Shown here piece after piece: positions 10,271 through 24,120 of a stretch of DNA of 64,000 nt. The translations under genes and the position numbers were made by a program. Positions within the stretch are counted from its first letter, which is position 1. Each line of letters begins with the position of its first letter. Below the pieces are notes generated by a model. The model did no database searches. It had not been told where the DNA came from and saw nothing but the letters and a program-made list of their open reading frames with translations. The DNA is from Cylicocyclus nassatus (Eukaryota > Nematoda > Chromadorea > Rhabditida > Strongylidae), in the NCBI GenBank assembly GCA_958299035.1, contig CATQJL010000090.1:124001-188000 (forward strand), written 5' to 3'.

Positions 10271-12920
10271 TACCTTTGATGCTACAGCTCGTGTGTTGCT
10301 ATGCGAATTCGCTTCGCTGCCAAACGATGGCAAACGATGCCGTTGATGCTACAGTTCGTGTGTTGCTTTCCGAATTCGCTGGCAAACGATGGCAAGCGAT
10401 GCCGTTGATGCTACAGTTCGTGTGTTGCTTTAAGAATCCGCTGGCAAACGATGGCAAACGATGCCGTTGATGCTACAGCTCGCGTGTAGCGGTGCGAGTA
10501 CGCTGACAAACGATGGCGAACGATGCCTTTGATGGTACAGCTCGTGTGTTGCTATGCGAATTCGCTGGCAAACGATGCCGTTGATGCTACAGTTCGTGTG
10601 TTGCTTTATGAATCCGCTGGCAAACGATTGCCACTGATGCAACAGCTCGTGTGGCTGTCCGAATTCGCTGGCAAACGATGGCAAACGATGCCTTTGATGC
10701 TACAGTTCGTGTGTTGCCATGCGAATTCGCTGGCAAACGATTGCCACTGATGCAACAGCTCGTGTGGCTGTCCGAATTCGCTGGCAAACGATGGTAAACG
10801 ATGCCTTTGATGGTACAGCTCGTGTGTTGCTATGCGAATTCGCTGGCAAACGATGGCAAACGATGCCTTTGATGCTACAGTTCGTGTGTTGCTTTCGAAT
10901 TCGCTGGCAAACGATTGCCACTGATGCAACAGCTCGTGTGGCTGTCCGAATTCGCTGGCAAACGATGGTAAACGATGCCTTTGATGGTACAGCTCGTGTG
11001 TTGCTATGCGAATTCGCTGGCAAACGATGGCAAACGATGCCGTTGATGCTACAGTTCGTGTGATGCTTTCCGAATTCGCTTGCAAACGATGGCAAGCGAT
11101 GCCGTTGATGCTACAGTTCGTGTGTTGCTTTATGAATCCGCTGGCAAACGATGGCAAACGATGCCGTTGATGCTACAGCTCGCGTGTAGCGGTGCGAGTA
11201 CGCTGACAAACGATGGCAAACGATGCCTTTGATGCTACAGTTCGTGTGTTGCTATGCGAATTCGCTGGCAAACGATGGCAAACGATGCCGTTGATGCTAC
11301 AGTTCGTGTGATGCTTTCCGAATTCGCTTGCAAACGATGGCAAGCGATGCCGTTGATGCTACAGTTCGTGTGTTGCTTTAAGAATCCGCTGGCAAACGAT
11401 GGCAAACGATGCCGTTGATGCTACAGCTCGCGTGTAGCGGTGCGAGTACGCTGACAAACGATGGCGAACGATGCCTTTGATGCTACAGCTCGTGTGTTGC
11501 TATGCGAATTCGCTGGCAAACGATGGCAAACGATGCCTCTGATGCTACAGTTCGTGTGCTGCTGTCCGAATTCGCTGGCAAACGATGGTAAACGATTGCC
11601 ACTGATGCAACAGCTCGTGTGGCTGTCCGAATTCGCTGGCAAACGATGGTAAACGATGCCTTTGATGGTACAGCTCGTGTGTTGCTATGCGAATTCGCTG
11701 GCAAACGATGGCAAACGATGCCGTTGATGCTACAGTTCGTGTGCTGCTGTCCGAATTCGCTGGCAAACGATTGCCACTGATGCAACAGCTCGTGTGGCTG
11801 TCCGAATTCGCTGGCAAACGATGGTAAACGATGCCTTTGATGCTACAGCTCGAGTGTTGCTATGCGAATTCGCTTCGCTGTCAAACGATGGCAAACGATG
11901 CCGTTGATGCTACAGTTCGTGTGTTGCTTTCCGAATTCGCTGGCAAACGATGGTAAACGATGCCTTTGTTGCTACAGCTCGTGTGCTGCTGTCCGAATTC
12001 GCTGGCAAACGATTGCCACTGATGCAACAGCTCGTGTGGCTGTCCGAATTCGCTGGCAAACGATGGCAAATGATGCCGTTGATGCTACAGTTCGTGTGTT
12101 GCTTTAAGAATCCGCTGGCAAACGATGGCAAACGATGCCGTTGATGCTACAGTTCGTGTGTTGCTTTCCGAATTCGCTGGCAAACGATGACGATGCCTTT
12201 GATGGTACAGCTCGTGTGTTGCTATGCGAATTCGCTGGCAAACGATGGCAAACGATGCCTCTGATGCTACAGTTCGTGTGTTGCTTTCCGAATTCGCTGG
12301 CAAACGATGGTAAACGATGCCTTTGATGGTACAGCTCGTGTGTTGCTATGCGAATTCGCTGGCAAACGATGGCAAACGATGCCGTTGATGCTACAGTTCG
12401 TGTGCTGCTGTCCGAATTCGCTGGCAAACGATTGCCACTGATGCAACAGCTCGTGTGGCTGTCCGATTTCGCTGGCAAACGATGGCAAATGATGCCGTTG
12501 ATGCTACAGTTCGTGTGTTGCTTTAAGAATCCGCTGGCAAACGATGGCAAACGATGCCGTTGATGCTACAGTTCGTGTAATGCTTTCCGAATTCGCTTGC
12601 AAACGATGGCAAGCGATGCCGTTGATGCTACAGTTCGTGTGTTGCTTTCCGAATTCGCTGGCAAACGATGGTAAACGATGCCTTTGATGGTACAGCTCGT
12701 GTGTTGCTATGCGAATTCGCTGGCAAACGATGGCAAACGATGCCGTTGATGCTACAGTTCGTGTGCTGCTGTCCGAATTCGCTGGCAAACGATTGCCACT
12801 GATGCAACAGCTCGTGTGGCTGTCCGAATTCGCTGGCAAACGATGGTAAATGATGCCTTTGATGGTACAGCTCGTGTGTTGCTATGCGAATTCGCTGGCA
12901 AACGATGGCAAACGATGCCG
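10270..12920. repeat. Transition from E-rich flank to core
   Basis: This stretch has no long perfect period. It contains the last left-hand E monomers (near 10,490, 11,190 and 11,434), two early type G monomers (10,311 and 11,871) and the first type J deletion (12,187). From about 12,500 it takes on the monomer order seen through the core: the block at 12,504-12,839 is nearly repeated at 16,919, 18,772 and 21,770. No gene is visible. Confidence 0.75.
12143..12200. repeat. Monomer type J (58 bp, GATGACGATG)
   Basis: A four-base loss in the tail gives AAACGATGACGATGCC. Copies lie near 12,187, 14,636, 16,715, 21,566, 39,043, 39,226, 41,206, 43,550 and 47,618. The deletion differs from type K although it is the same length, so the tail has lost four bases at least twice independently. 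Confidence 0.85.
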
Positions 12921-12922
12921 TT

Positions 12923-13050
12923 GATGCTACAGTTCGTGTGTTGCTTTCGAATTCGCTGGCAAACGATGGTAAACGATGCCTTTGATGCTACAGCTCGTGT
13001 GTTGCTATGCGAATTCGCTTCGCTGCCAAACGATGGCAAACGATGCCGTT
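12923..13050. repeat. F-G dimer: 61-bp plus 67-bp monomers
   Basis: Monomer F (12923-12983, 61 bp) lacks one C before the palindrome, reading GCTTTCGAATTCG. Monomer G (12984-13050, 67 bp) has a five-base tandem duplication, reading TTCGCTTCGCTGCC. From about 12.9 kb to 56.6 kb the two are nearly always adjacent in this order. On the left, F and G occur separately (F near 208, 1,246 and 2,236; G near 3,318, 10,311 and 11,871). The dimer therefore formed once and was amplified through the core. Confidence 0.88.
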
Positions 13051-13165
13051 GATGCTACAGTTCGTGTGTTGCTTTCCGAATTCGCTGGCAAACGATGGTA
13101 AACGATGCCTTTGTTGCTACAGCTCGTGTGCTGCTGTCCGAATTCGCTGGCAAACGATTGCCACT

Positions 13166-13225
13166 GATGCAACAGCTCGTGTGGCTGTCCGAATTCACTG
13201 GCAAACGATGGTAAACGATGAATTT
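13166..13225. repeat. Core-specific monomer ending GATGAATTT
   Basis: This 60-bp monomer starts GATGCAACAG, has GAATTCACTGG in place of GAATTCGCTGG, and ends GATGAATTT in place of GATGCCTTT. I counted 29 monomers with the GATGAATTT end, the first here and the last near 48,900. It marks the central part of the array. Confidence 0.85.
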
Positions 13226-16200
13226 GATGCTACAGCTCGTGTGTGGCTGTCCGAATTCGCTGACAAACGATGGCAAACGATGCCTTTGATGCTACAGTTC
13301 GTGTGCTGCTGTCCGAATTCGCTGGCAAACGATTGCCGCTGATGCAACAGCTCGTGTGGCTGTCCGAATTCGCTGGCAAACGATGGTAAACGATGAATTT
13401 GATGCTACAGCTCGTGTGTTGCTATGCGAATTCGCTGGCAAACGATGGCAAACGATGCCGTTGATGCTACAGTTCGTGTGCTGCTGTCCGAATTCGCTGG
13501 CAAACGATTGCCACTGATGCAACAGCTCGTGTGGCTGTCCGAATTCGCTGGCAAACGATGGTAAACGATGCCTTTGATGCTACAGTTCGTGTGCTGCTGT
13601 CCGAATTCGCTGGCAAACGATTGCCACTGATGCAACAGCTCGTGTGGCTGTCCGAATTCGCTGGCAAACGATGGTAAACGATGCCTTTGATGGTACAGCT
13701 CGTGTGTTGCTATGCGAATTCGCTGGCAAACGATGGCAAACGATGCCGTTGATGCTACAGTTCGTGTGTTGCTTTCGAATTCGCTGGCAAACGATGGTAA
13801 ACGATGCCTTTGATGCTACAGCTCGTGTGTTGCTATGCGAATTCGCTTCGCTGCCAAACGATGGCAAACGATGCCGTTGATGCTACAGTTCGTGTGTTGC
13901 TTTCCGAATTCGCTGGCAAACGATGGTAAACGATGCCTTTGATGCTACAGTTCGTGTGTTGCCATGCGAATTCGCTGGCAAACGATTGCCACTGATGCAA
14001 CAGCTCGTGTGGCTGTCCGAATTCGCTGGCAAACGATGGCAAATGATGCCGTTGATGCTACAGTTCGTGTGTTGCTTTAAGAATCCGCTGGCAAACGATG
14101 GTAAACGATGCCTTTGATGGTACAGCTCGTGTGTTGCTATGCGAATTCGCTGGCAAACGATGGTAAACGATGAATTTGATGCTACAGCTCGTGTGTTGCT
14201 ATGCGAATTCGCTGGCAAACGATGGCAAACGATGCTGTTGATGCTACAGTTCGTGTGTTGCTTTCCGAATTCGCTGGCAAACGATGGTAAACGATGCCTT
14301 TGTTGCTACAGCTCGTGTGCTGCTGTCCGAATTCGCTGGCAAACGATTGCCACTGATGCAACAGCTCGTGTGGCTGTCCGAATCCGCTGGCAAACGATGG
14401 CAAACGATGCCGTTGATGCTACAGTTCGTGTGCTGCTGTCCGAATTCGCTGGCAAACGATTGCCACTGATGCTACAGCTCGTGTGTTGCTATGCGAATTC
14501 GCTGGCAAACGATGGCAAACGATGCTGTTGATGCTACAGTTCGTGTGTTGCTTTAAGAATCCGCTGGCAAACGATGGCAAACGATGCCGTTGATGCTACA
14601 CTTCGTGTGTTGCTTTCCGAATTCGCTGGCAAACGATGACGATGCCTTTGATGGTACAGCTCGTGTGTTGCTATGCGAATTCGCTGGCAAACGATGGCAA
14701 ACGATGCCTTTGTTGCTACAGCTCGTGTGCTGCTGTCCGAATTCGCTGGCAAACGATTGCCACTGATGCAACAGCTCGTGTGGCTGTCCGAATTCACTGG
14801 CAAACGATGGTAAACGATGAATTTGATGCTACAGCTCGTGTGTGGCTGTCCGAATTCGCTGACAAACGATGGCAAACGATGCCTTTGATGCTACAGTTCG
14901 TGTGCTGCTGTCCGAATTCGCTGGCAAACGATTGCCACTGATGCTACAGCTCGTGTGTTGCTATGCGAATTCGCTGGCAAACGATGGCAAACGATGCTGT
15001 TGATGCTACAGTTCGTGTGTTGCTTTCGAATTCGCTGGCAAACGATGGTAAACGATGCCTTTGATGCTACAGCTCGTGTGTTGCTATGCGAATTCGCTTC
15101 GCTGCCAAACGATGGCAAACGATGCCGTTGATGCTACAGTTCGTGTGTTGCTTTCCGAATTCGCTGGCAAACGATGGTAAACGATGCCTTTGTTGCTACA
15201 GCTCGTGTGCTGCTGTCCGAATTCGCTGGCAAACGATTGCCACTGATGCAACAGCTCGTGTGGCTGTCCGAATTCACTGGCAAACGATGGTAAACGATGA
15301 ATTTGATGCTACAGCTCGTGTGTGGCTGTCCGAATTCGCTGACAAACGATGGCAAACGATGCCTTTGATGCTACAGTTCGTGTGCTGCTGTCCGAATTCG
15401 CTGGCAAACGATTGCCGCTGATGCAACAGCTCGTGTGGCTGTCCGAATTCGCTGGCAAACGATGGTAAACGATGAATTTGATGCTACAGCTCGTGTGTTG
15501 CTATGCGAATTCGCTGGCAAACGATGGCAAACGATGCCGTTGATGCTACAGTTCGTGTGCTGCTGTCCGAATTCGCTGGCAAACGATTGCCACTGATGCA
15601 ACAGCTCGTGTGGCTGTCCGAATTCGCTGGCAAACGATGGTAAACGATGCCTTTGATGCTACAGTTCGTGTGCTGCTGTCCGAATTCGCTGGCAAACGAT
15701 TGCCACTGATGCAACAGCTCGTGTGGCTGTCCGAATTCGCTGGCAAACGATGGTAAACGATGCCTTTGATGGTACAGCTCGTGTGTTGCTATGCGAATTC
15801 GCTGGCAAACGATGGCAAACGATGCCGTTGATGCTACAGTTCGTGTGTTGCTTTCGAATTCGCTGGCAAACGATGGTAAACGATGCCTTTGATGCTACAG
15901 CTCGTGTGTTGCTATGCGAATTCGCTTCGCTGCCAAACGATGGCAAACGATGCCGTTGATGCTACAGTTCGTGTGTTGCTTTCCGAATTCGCTGGCAAAC
16001 GATGGTAAACGATGCCTTTGTTGCTACAGCTCGTGTGCTGCTGTCCGAATTCGCTGGCAAACGATTGCCACTGATGCAACAGCTCGTGTGGCTGTCCGAA
16101 TTCGCTGGCAAACGATGGCAAATGATGCCGTTGATGCTACAGTTCGTGTGTTGCTTTAAGAATCCGCTGGCAAACGATGGTAAACGATGCCTTTGATGGT

Positions 16201-16904
16201 ACAGCTCGTGTGTTGCTATGCGAATTCGCTGGCAAACGATGGTAAACGATGAATTTGATGCTACAGCTCGTGTGTTGCTATGCGAATTCGCTGGCAAACG
16301 ATGGCAAACGATGCTGTTGATGCTACAGTTCGTGTGTTGCTTTCCGAATTCGCTGGCAAACGATGGTAAACGATGCCTTTGTTGCTACAGCTCGTGTGCT
16401 GCTGTCCGAATTCGCTGGCAAACGATTGCCACTGATGCAACAGCTCGTGTGGCTGTCCGAATCCGCTGGCAAACGATGGCAAACGATGCCGTTGATGCTA
16501 CAGTTCGTGTGCTGCTGTCCGAATTCGCTGGCAAACGATTGCCACTGATGCTACAGCTCGTGTGTTGCTATGCGAATTCGCTGGCAAACGATGGCAAACG
16601 ATGCTGTTGATGCTACAGTTCGTGTGTTGCTTTAAGAATCCGCTGGCAAACGATGGCAAACGATGCCGTTGATGCTACACTTCGTGTGTTGCTTTCCGAA
16701 TTCGCTGGCAAACGATGACGATGCCTTTGATGGTACAGCTCGTGTGTTGCTATGCGAATTCGCTGGCAAACGATGGCAAACGATGCCTCTGATGCTACAG
16801 TTCGTGTGTTGCTTTCCGAATTCGCTGGCAAACGATGGTAAACGATGCCTTTGATGGTACAGCTCGTGTGTTGCTATGCGAATTCGCTGGCAAACGATGG
16901 CAAA

Positions 16905-19900
16905 CGATGCCGTTGATGCTACAGTTCGTGTGTTGCTTTAAGAATCCGCTGGCAAACGATGGCAAGCGATGCCGTTGATGCTACAGTTCGTGTAATGCTT
17001 TCCGAATTCGCTTGCAAACGATGGCAAGCGATGCCGTTGATGCTACAGTTCGTGTGTTGCTTTCCGAATTCGCTGGCAAACGATGGTAAACGATGCCTTT
17101 GATGGTACAGCTCGTGTGTTGCTATGCGAATTCGCTGGCAAACGATGGCAAACGATGCCGTTGATGCTACAGTTCGTGTGCTGCTGTCCGAATTCGCTGG
17201 CAAACGATTGCCACTGATGCAACAGCTCGTGTGGCTGTCCGAATTCGCTGGCAAACGATGGTAAACGATGCCTTTGATGGTACAGCTCGTGTGTTGCTAT
17301 GCGAATTCGCTGGCAAACGATGGCAAACGATGCCGTTGATGCTACAGTTCGTGTGTTGCTTTCGAATTCGCTGGCAAGCGATGGTAAACGATGCCTTTGA
17401 TGCTACAGCTCGTGTGTTGCTATGCGAATTCGCTTCGCTGCCAAACGATGGCAAACGATGCCGTTGATGCTACAGTTCGTGTGTTGCTTTCCGAATTCGC
17501 TGGCAAACGATGGTAAACGATGCCTTTGTTGCTACAGCTCGTGTGCTGCTGTCCGAATTCGCTGGCAAACGATTGCCGCTGATGCAACAGCTCGTGTGGC
17601 TGTCCGAATTCACTGGCAAACGATGGTAAACGATGAATTTGATGCTACAGCTCGTGTGTGGCTGTCCGAATTCGCTGACAAACGATGGCAAACGATGCCT
17701 TTGATGCTACAGTTCGTGTGCTGCTGTCCGAATTCGCTGGCAAACGATTGCCGCTGATGCAACAGCTCGTGTGGCTGTCCGAATTCGCTGGCAAACGATG
17801 GTAAACGATGAATTTGATGCTACAGCTCGTGTGTTGCTATGCGAATTCGCTGGCAAACGATGGCAAACGATGCCGTTGATGCTACAGTTCGTGTGCTGCT
17901 GTCCGAATTCGCTGGCAAACGATTGCCACTGATGCAACAGCTCGTGTGGCTGTCCGAATTCGCTGGCAAACGATGGTAAACGATGCCTTTGATGCTACAG
18001 TTCGTGTGCTGCTGTCCGAATTCGCTGGCAAACGATTGCCACTGATGCAACAGCTCGTGTGGCTGTCCGAATTCGCTGGCAAACGATGGTAAACGATGCC
18101 TTTGATGGTACAGCTCGTGTGTTGCTATGCGAATTCGCTGGCAAACGATGGCAAACGATGCCGTTGATGCTACAGTTCGTGTGTTGCTTTCGAATTCGCT
18201 GGCAAACGATGGTAAACGATGCCTTTGATGCTACAGCTCGTGTGTTGCTATGCGAATTCGCTTCGCTGCCAAACGATGGCAAACGATGCCGTTGATGCTA
18301 CAGTTCGTGTGTTGCTTTCCGAATTCGCTGGCAAACGATGGTAAACGATGCCTTTGTTGCTACAGCTCGTGTGCTGCTGTCCGAATTCGCTGGCAAACGA
18401 TTGCCACTGATGCAACAGCTCGTGTGGCTGTCCGAATTCGCTGGCAAACGATGGCAAATGATGCCGTTGATGCTACAGTTCGTGTGTTGCTTTAAGAATC
18501 CGCTGGCAAACGATGGTAAACGATGCCTCTGATGCTACAGTTCGTGTGTTGCTTTCCGAATTCGCTGGCAAACGATGGTAAACGATGCCTTTGATGGTAC
18601 AGCTCGTGTATTGCTATGCGAATTCGCTGGCAAACGATGGCAAACGATGCCGTTGATGCTACAGTTCGTGTGCTGCTGTCCGAATTCGCTGGCAAACGAT
18701 TGCCACTGATGCAACAGCTCGTGTGGCTGTCCGATTTCGCTGGCAAACGATGGCAAATGATGCCGTTGATGCTACAGTTCGTGTGTTGCTTTAAGAATCC
18801 GCTGGCAAACGATGGCAAACGATGCCGTTGATGCTACAGTTCGTGTAATGCTTTCCGAATTCGCTTGCAAACGATGGCAAGCGATGCCGTTGATGCTACA
18901 GTTCGTGTGTTGCTTTCCGAATTCGCTGGCAAACGATGGTAAACGATGCCTTTGATGGTACAGCTCGTGTGTTGCTATGCGAATTCGCTGGCAAACGATG
19001 GCAAACGATGCCGTTGATGCTACAGTTCGTGTGCTGCTGTCCGAATTCGCTGGCAAACGATTGCCACTGATGCAACAGCTCGTGTGGCTGTCCGAATTCG
19101 CTGGCAAACGATGGTAAACGATGCCTTTGATGGTACAGCTCGTGTGTTGCTATGCGAATTCGCTGGCAAACGATGGCAAACGATGCCGTTGATGCTACAG
19201 TTCGTGTGTTGCTTTCGAATTCGCTGGCAAACGATGGTAAACGATGCCTTTGATGCTACAGCTCGTGTGTTGCTATGCGAATTCGCTTCGCTGCCAAACG
19301 ATGGCAAACGATGCCGTTGATGCTACAGTTCGTGTGTTGCTTTCCGAATTCGCTGGCAAACGATGGTAAACGATGCCTTTGTTGCTACAGCTCGTGTGCT
19401 GCTGTCCGAATTCGCTGGCAAACGATTGCCACTGATGCAACAGCTCGTGTGGCTGTCCGAATTCACTGGCAAACGATGGTAAACGATGAATTTGATGCTA
19501 CAGCTCGTGTGTGGCTGTCCGAATTCGCTGACAAACGATGGCAAACGATGCCTTTGATGCTACAGTTCGTGTGCTGCTGTCCGAATTCGCTGGCAAACGA
19601 TTGCCGCTGATGCAACAGCTCGTGTGGCTGTCCGAATTCGCTGGCAAACGATGGTAAACGATGAATTTGATGCTACAGCTCGTGTGTTGCTATGCGAATT
19701 CGCTGGCAAACGATGGCAAACGATGCCGTTGATGCTACAGTTCGTGTGCTGCTGTCCGAATTCGCTGGCAAACGATTGCCACTGATGCAACAGCTCGTGT
19801 GGCTGTCCGAATTCGCTGGCAAACGATGGTAAACGATGCCTTTGATGCTACAGTTCGTGTGCTGCTGTCCGAATTCGCTGGCAAACGATTGCCACTGATG

Positions 19901-20380
19901 CAACAGCTCGTGTGGCTGTCCGAATTCGCTGGCAAACGATGGTAAACGATGCCTTTGATGGTACAGCTCGTGTGTTGCTATGCGAATTCGCTGGCAAACG
20001 ATGGCAAACGATGCCGTTGATGCTACAGTTCGTGTGTTGCTTTCGAATTCGCTGGCAAACGATGGTAAACGATGCCTTTGATGCTACAGCTCGTGTGTTG
20101 CTATGCGAATTCGCTTCGCTGCCAAACGATGGCAAACGATGCCGTTGATGCTACAGTTCGTGTGTTGCTTTCCGAATTCGCTGGCAAACGATGGTAAACG
20201 ATGCCTTTGTTGCTACAGCTCGTGTGCTGCTGTCCGAATTCGCTGGCAAACGATTGCCACTGATGCAACAGCTCGTGTGGCTGTCCGAATTCGCTGGCAA
20301 ACGATGGCAAATGATGCCGTTGATGCTACAGTTCGTGTGTTGCTTTAAGAATCCGCTGGCAAACGATGGTAAACGATGCC
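16905..20380. repeat. Block duplication, period 1,853 bp, 1.9 copies
   Basis: The order of D, H, F-G, 53+60 and GATGAATTT monomers from about 16,905 to 18,527 recurs at 18,758 to 20,380. Differences seen include GGCAAGCGATGG near 17,367 against GGCAAACGATGG near 19,222, and GATTGCCGCTGATG near 17,577 against GATTGCCACTGATG. The second copy is itself part of the overlapping 2,998-bp duplication. Confidence 0.85.
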
Positions 20381-23300
20381 TTTGATGGTACAGCTCGTGT
20401 GTTGCTATGCGAATTCGCTGGCAAACGATGGTAAACGATGCCTTTGATGGTACAGCTCGTGTGTTGCTATGCGAATTCGCTGGCAAACAATGGCAAACGA
20501 TGCCTCTGATGCTACAGTTCGTGTGTTGCTTTCCGAATTCGCTGGCAAACGATGGTAAACGATGCCTTTGATGGTACAGCTCGTGTGTTGCTATGCGAAT
20601 TCGCTGGCAAACAATGGCAAACGATGCCGTTGATGCTACAGTTCGTGTGCTGCTGTCCGAATTCGCTGGCAAACGATTGCCACTGATGCAACAGCTCGTG
20701 TGGCTGTCCGAATTCGCTGGCAAACGATGGTAAACGATGCCTTTGATGGTACAGCTCGTTTGTTGCTATGCGAATTCGCTGGCAAACGATGGCAAACGAT
20801 GCCGTTGATGCTACAGTTCGTGTGTTGCTTTCGAATTCGCTGGCAAACGATGGTAAACGATGCCTTTGATGCTACAGCTTGTGTGTTGCTATGCGAATTC
20901 GCTTCGCTGCCAAACGATGGCAAACGATGCCGTTGATGCTACAGTTCGTGTGTTGCTTTCCGAATTCGCTGGCAAACGATGGTAAACGATGCCTTTGCTG
21001 CTACAGCTCGTGTGCTGCTGTCCGAATTCGCTGGCAAACGATTGCCACTGATGCAACAGCTCGTGTGGCTGTCCGAATTCGCTGGCAAACGATGGCAAAT
21101 GATGCCGTTGATGCTACAGTTCGTGTGCTGCTGTCCGAATTCGCTGGCAAACGATTGCCACTGATGCAACAGCTCGTGTGGCTGTCCGAATTCGCTGGCA
21201 AACGATGGTAAACGATGAATTTGATGCTACAGCTCGTGTGTTGCTATGCGAATTCGCTGGCAAACGATGGCAAACGATGCTGTTGATGCTACAGTTCGTG
21301 TGTTGCTTTCCGAATTCGCTGGCAAACGATGGTAAACGATGCCTTTGTTGCTACAGCTCGTGTGCTGCTGTCCGAATTCGCTGGCAAACGATTGCCACTG
21401 ATGCAACAGCTCGTGTGGCTGTCCGAATTCGCTGGCAAACGATGGCAAATGATGCCGTTGATGCTACAGTTCGTGTGTTGCTTTAAGAATCCGCTGGCAA
21501 ACGATGGCAAACGATGCCGTTGATGCTACACTTCGTGTGTTGCTTTCCGAATTCGCTGGCAAACGATGACGATGCCTTTGATGGTACAGCTCGTGTGTTG
21601 CTATGCGAATTCGCTGGCAAACGATGGCAAACGATGCCTCTGATGCTACAGTTCGTGTGTTGCTTTCCGAATTCGCTGGCAAACGATGGTAAACGATGCC
21701 TTTGATGGTACAGCTCGTGTGTTGCTATGCGAATTCGCTGGCAAACGATGGCAAACGATGCCGTTGATGCTACAGTTCGTGTGTTGCTTTAAGAATCCGC
21801 TGGCAAACGATGGCAAGCGATGCCGTTGATGCTACAGTTCGTGTAATGCTTTCCGAATTCGCTTGCAAACGATGGCAAGCGATGCCGTTGATGCTACAGT
21901 TCGTGTGTTGCTTTCCGAATTCGCTGGCAAACGATGGTAAACGATGCCTTTGATGGTACAGCTCGTGTGTTGCTATGCGAATTCGCTGGCAAACGATGGC
22001 AAACGATGCCGTTGATGCTACAGTTCGTGTGCTGCTGTCCGAATTCGCTGGCAAACGATTGCCACTGATGCAACAGCTCGTGTGGCTGTCCGAATTCGCT
22101 GGCAAACGATGGTAAACGATGCCTTTGATGGTACAGCTCGTGTGTTGCTATGCGAATTCGCTGGCAAACGATGGCAAACGATGCCGTTGATGCTACAGTT
22201 CGTGTGTTGCTTTCGAATTCGCTGGCAAGCGATGGTAAACGATGCCTTTGATGCTACAGCTCGTGTGTTGCTATGCGAATTCGCTTCGCTGCCAAACGAT
22301 GGCAAACGATGCCGTTGATGCTACAGTTCGTGTGTTGCTTTCCGAATTCGCTGGCAAACGATGGTAAACGATGCCTTTGTTGCTACAGCTCGTGTGCTGC
22401 TGTCCGAATTCGCTGGCAAACGATTGCCACTGATGCAACAGCTCGTGTGGCTGTCCGAATTCACTGGCAAACGATGGTAAACGATGAATTTGATGCTACA
22501 GCTCGTGTGTGGCTGTCCGAATTCGCTGACAAACGATGGCAAACGATGCCTTTGATGCTACAGTTCGTGTGCTGCTGTCCGAATTCGCTGGCAAACGATT
22601 GCCGCTGATGCAACAGCTCGTGTGGCTGTCCGAATTCGCTGGCAAACGATGGTAAACGATGAATTTGATGCTACAGCTCGTGTGTTGCTATGCGAATTCG
22701 CTGGCAAACGATGGCAAACGATGCCGTTGATGCTACAGTTCGTGTGCTGCTGTCCGAATTCGCTGGCAAACGATTGCCACTGATGCAACAGCTCGTGTGG
22801 CTGTCCGAATTCGCTGGCAAACGATGGTAAACGATGCCTTTGATGCTACAGTTCGTGTGCTGCTGTCCGAATTCGCTGGCAAACGATTGCCACTGATGCA
22901 ACAGCTCGTGTGGCTGTCCGAATTCGCTGGCAAACGATGGTAAACGATGCCTTTGATGGTACAGCTCGTGTGTTGCTATGCGAATTCGCTGGCAAACGAT
23001 GGCAAACGATGCCGTTGATGCTACAGTTCGTGTGTTGCTTTCGAATTCGCTGGCAAACGATGGTAAACGATGCCTTTGATGCTACAGCTCGTGTGTTGCT
23101 ATGCGAATTCGCTTCGCTGCCAAACGATGGCAAACGATGCCGTTGATGCTACAGTTCGTGTGTTGCTTTCCGAATTCGCTGGCAAACGATGGTAAACGAT
23201 GCCTTTGTTGCTACAGCTCGTGTGCTGCTGTCCGAATTCGCTGGCAAACGATTGCCACTGATGCAACAGCTCGTGTGGCTGTCCGAATTCGCTGGCAAAC

Positions 23301-24120
23301 GATGGCAAATGATGCCGTTGATGCTACAGTTCGTGTGTTGCTTTAAGAATCCGCTGGCAAACGATGGTAAACGATGCCTTTGATGGTACAGCTCGTGTGT
23401 TGCTATGCGAATTCGCTGGCAAACGATGGTAAACGATGCCTTTGATGGTACAGCTCGTGTGTTGCTATGCGAATTCGCTGGCAAACAATGGCAAACGATG
23501 CCTCTGATGCTACAGTTCGTGTGTTGCTTTCCGAATTCGCTGGCAAACGATGGTAAACGATGTCTTTGATGGTACAGCTCGTGTGTTGCTATGCGAATTC
23601 GCTGGCAAACAATGGCAAACGATGCCGTTGATGCTACAGTTCGTGTGCTGCTGTCCGAATTCGCTGGCAAACGATTGCCACTGATGCAACAGCTCGTGTG
23701 GCTGTCCGAATTCGCTGGCAAACGATGGTAAACGATGCCTTTGATGGTACAGCTCGTTTGTTGCTATGCGAATTCGCTGGCAAACGATGGCAAACGATGC
23801 CGTTGATGCTACAGTTCGTGTGTTGCTTTCGAATTCGCTGGCAAACGATGGTAAACGATGCCTTTGATGCTACAGCTTGTGTGTTGCTATGCGAATTCGC
23901 TTCGCTGCCAAACGATGGCAAACGATGCCGTTGATGCTACAGTTCGTGTGTTGCTTTCCGAATTCGCTGGCAAACGATGGTAAACGATGCCTTTGCTGCT
24001 ACAGCTCGTGTGCTGCTGTCCGAATTCGCTGGCAAACGATTGCCACTGATGCAACAGCTCGTGTGGCTGTCCGAATTCGCTGGCAAACGATGGCAAATGA
24101 TGCCGTTGATGCTACAGTTC
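18758..24120. repeat. Block duplication, period 2,998 bp, 1.8 copies
   Basis: Bases from about 18,758 recur from about 21,756 with a 2,998-bp shift, ending near 21,128 and 24,122, where GTGTGCTGCTG meets GTCTGTTGCTT. The GCAAACAATGG and GCTCGTTTG marks first appear in this block (near 20,487 and 20,757) and are shared by both copies. One visible difference is GATGTCTTTG near 23,560 against GATGCCTTTG near 20,562. The left end of the second copy shares marks with 16.6-17.4 kb instead (see findings). Confidence 0.82.

Larger units (their letters stand above)
12921..16784. repeat. Block duplication, period 2,079 bp, 1.9 copies
   Basis: Bases from about 12,921 to 14,705 recur at 15,000 to 16,784 with a constant 2,079-bp shift. 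Shared private marks include ACACTTCGTG near 14,598 and 16,677. The copies differ in at least one patch near 13,935-13,985, where GTTGCCATGCG replaces the GCTGCTGTCCG seen near 16,030, which looks like local conversion. Similarity ends where CCTTTGTTGCTAC (14,706) meets CCTCTGATGCTAC (16,785). Confidence 0.85.

Noticed and set aside
12984..13050. Type G insertion as a transposon footprint
   Set aside because: The five extra bases are a direct duplication of TTCGC next to itself. Slippage explains this without any inserted element, and no element remnant is present.
20151..20723. Recurrent 190-codon minus-strand frames (also near 23,149, 25,001, 26,741, 27,529 and 29,269)
   Set aside because: They recur because the underlying DNA blocks are duplicated at 2,998 and 2,528 bp. 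Conservation is at DNA level in all frames, so it gives no support for coding.
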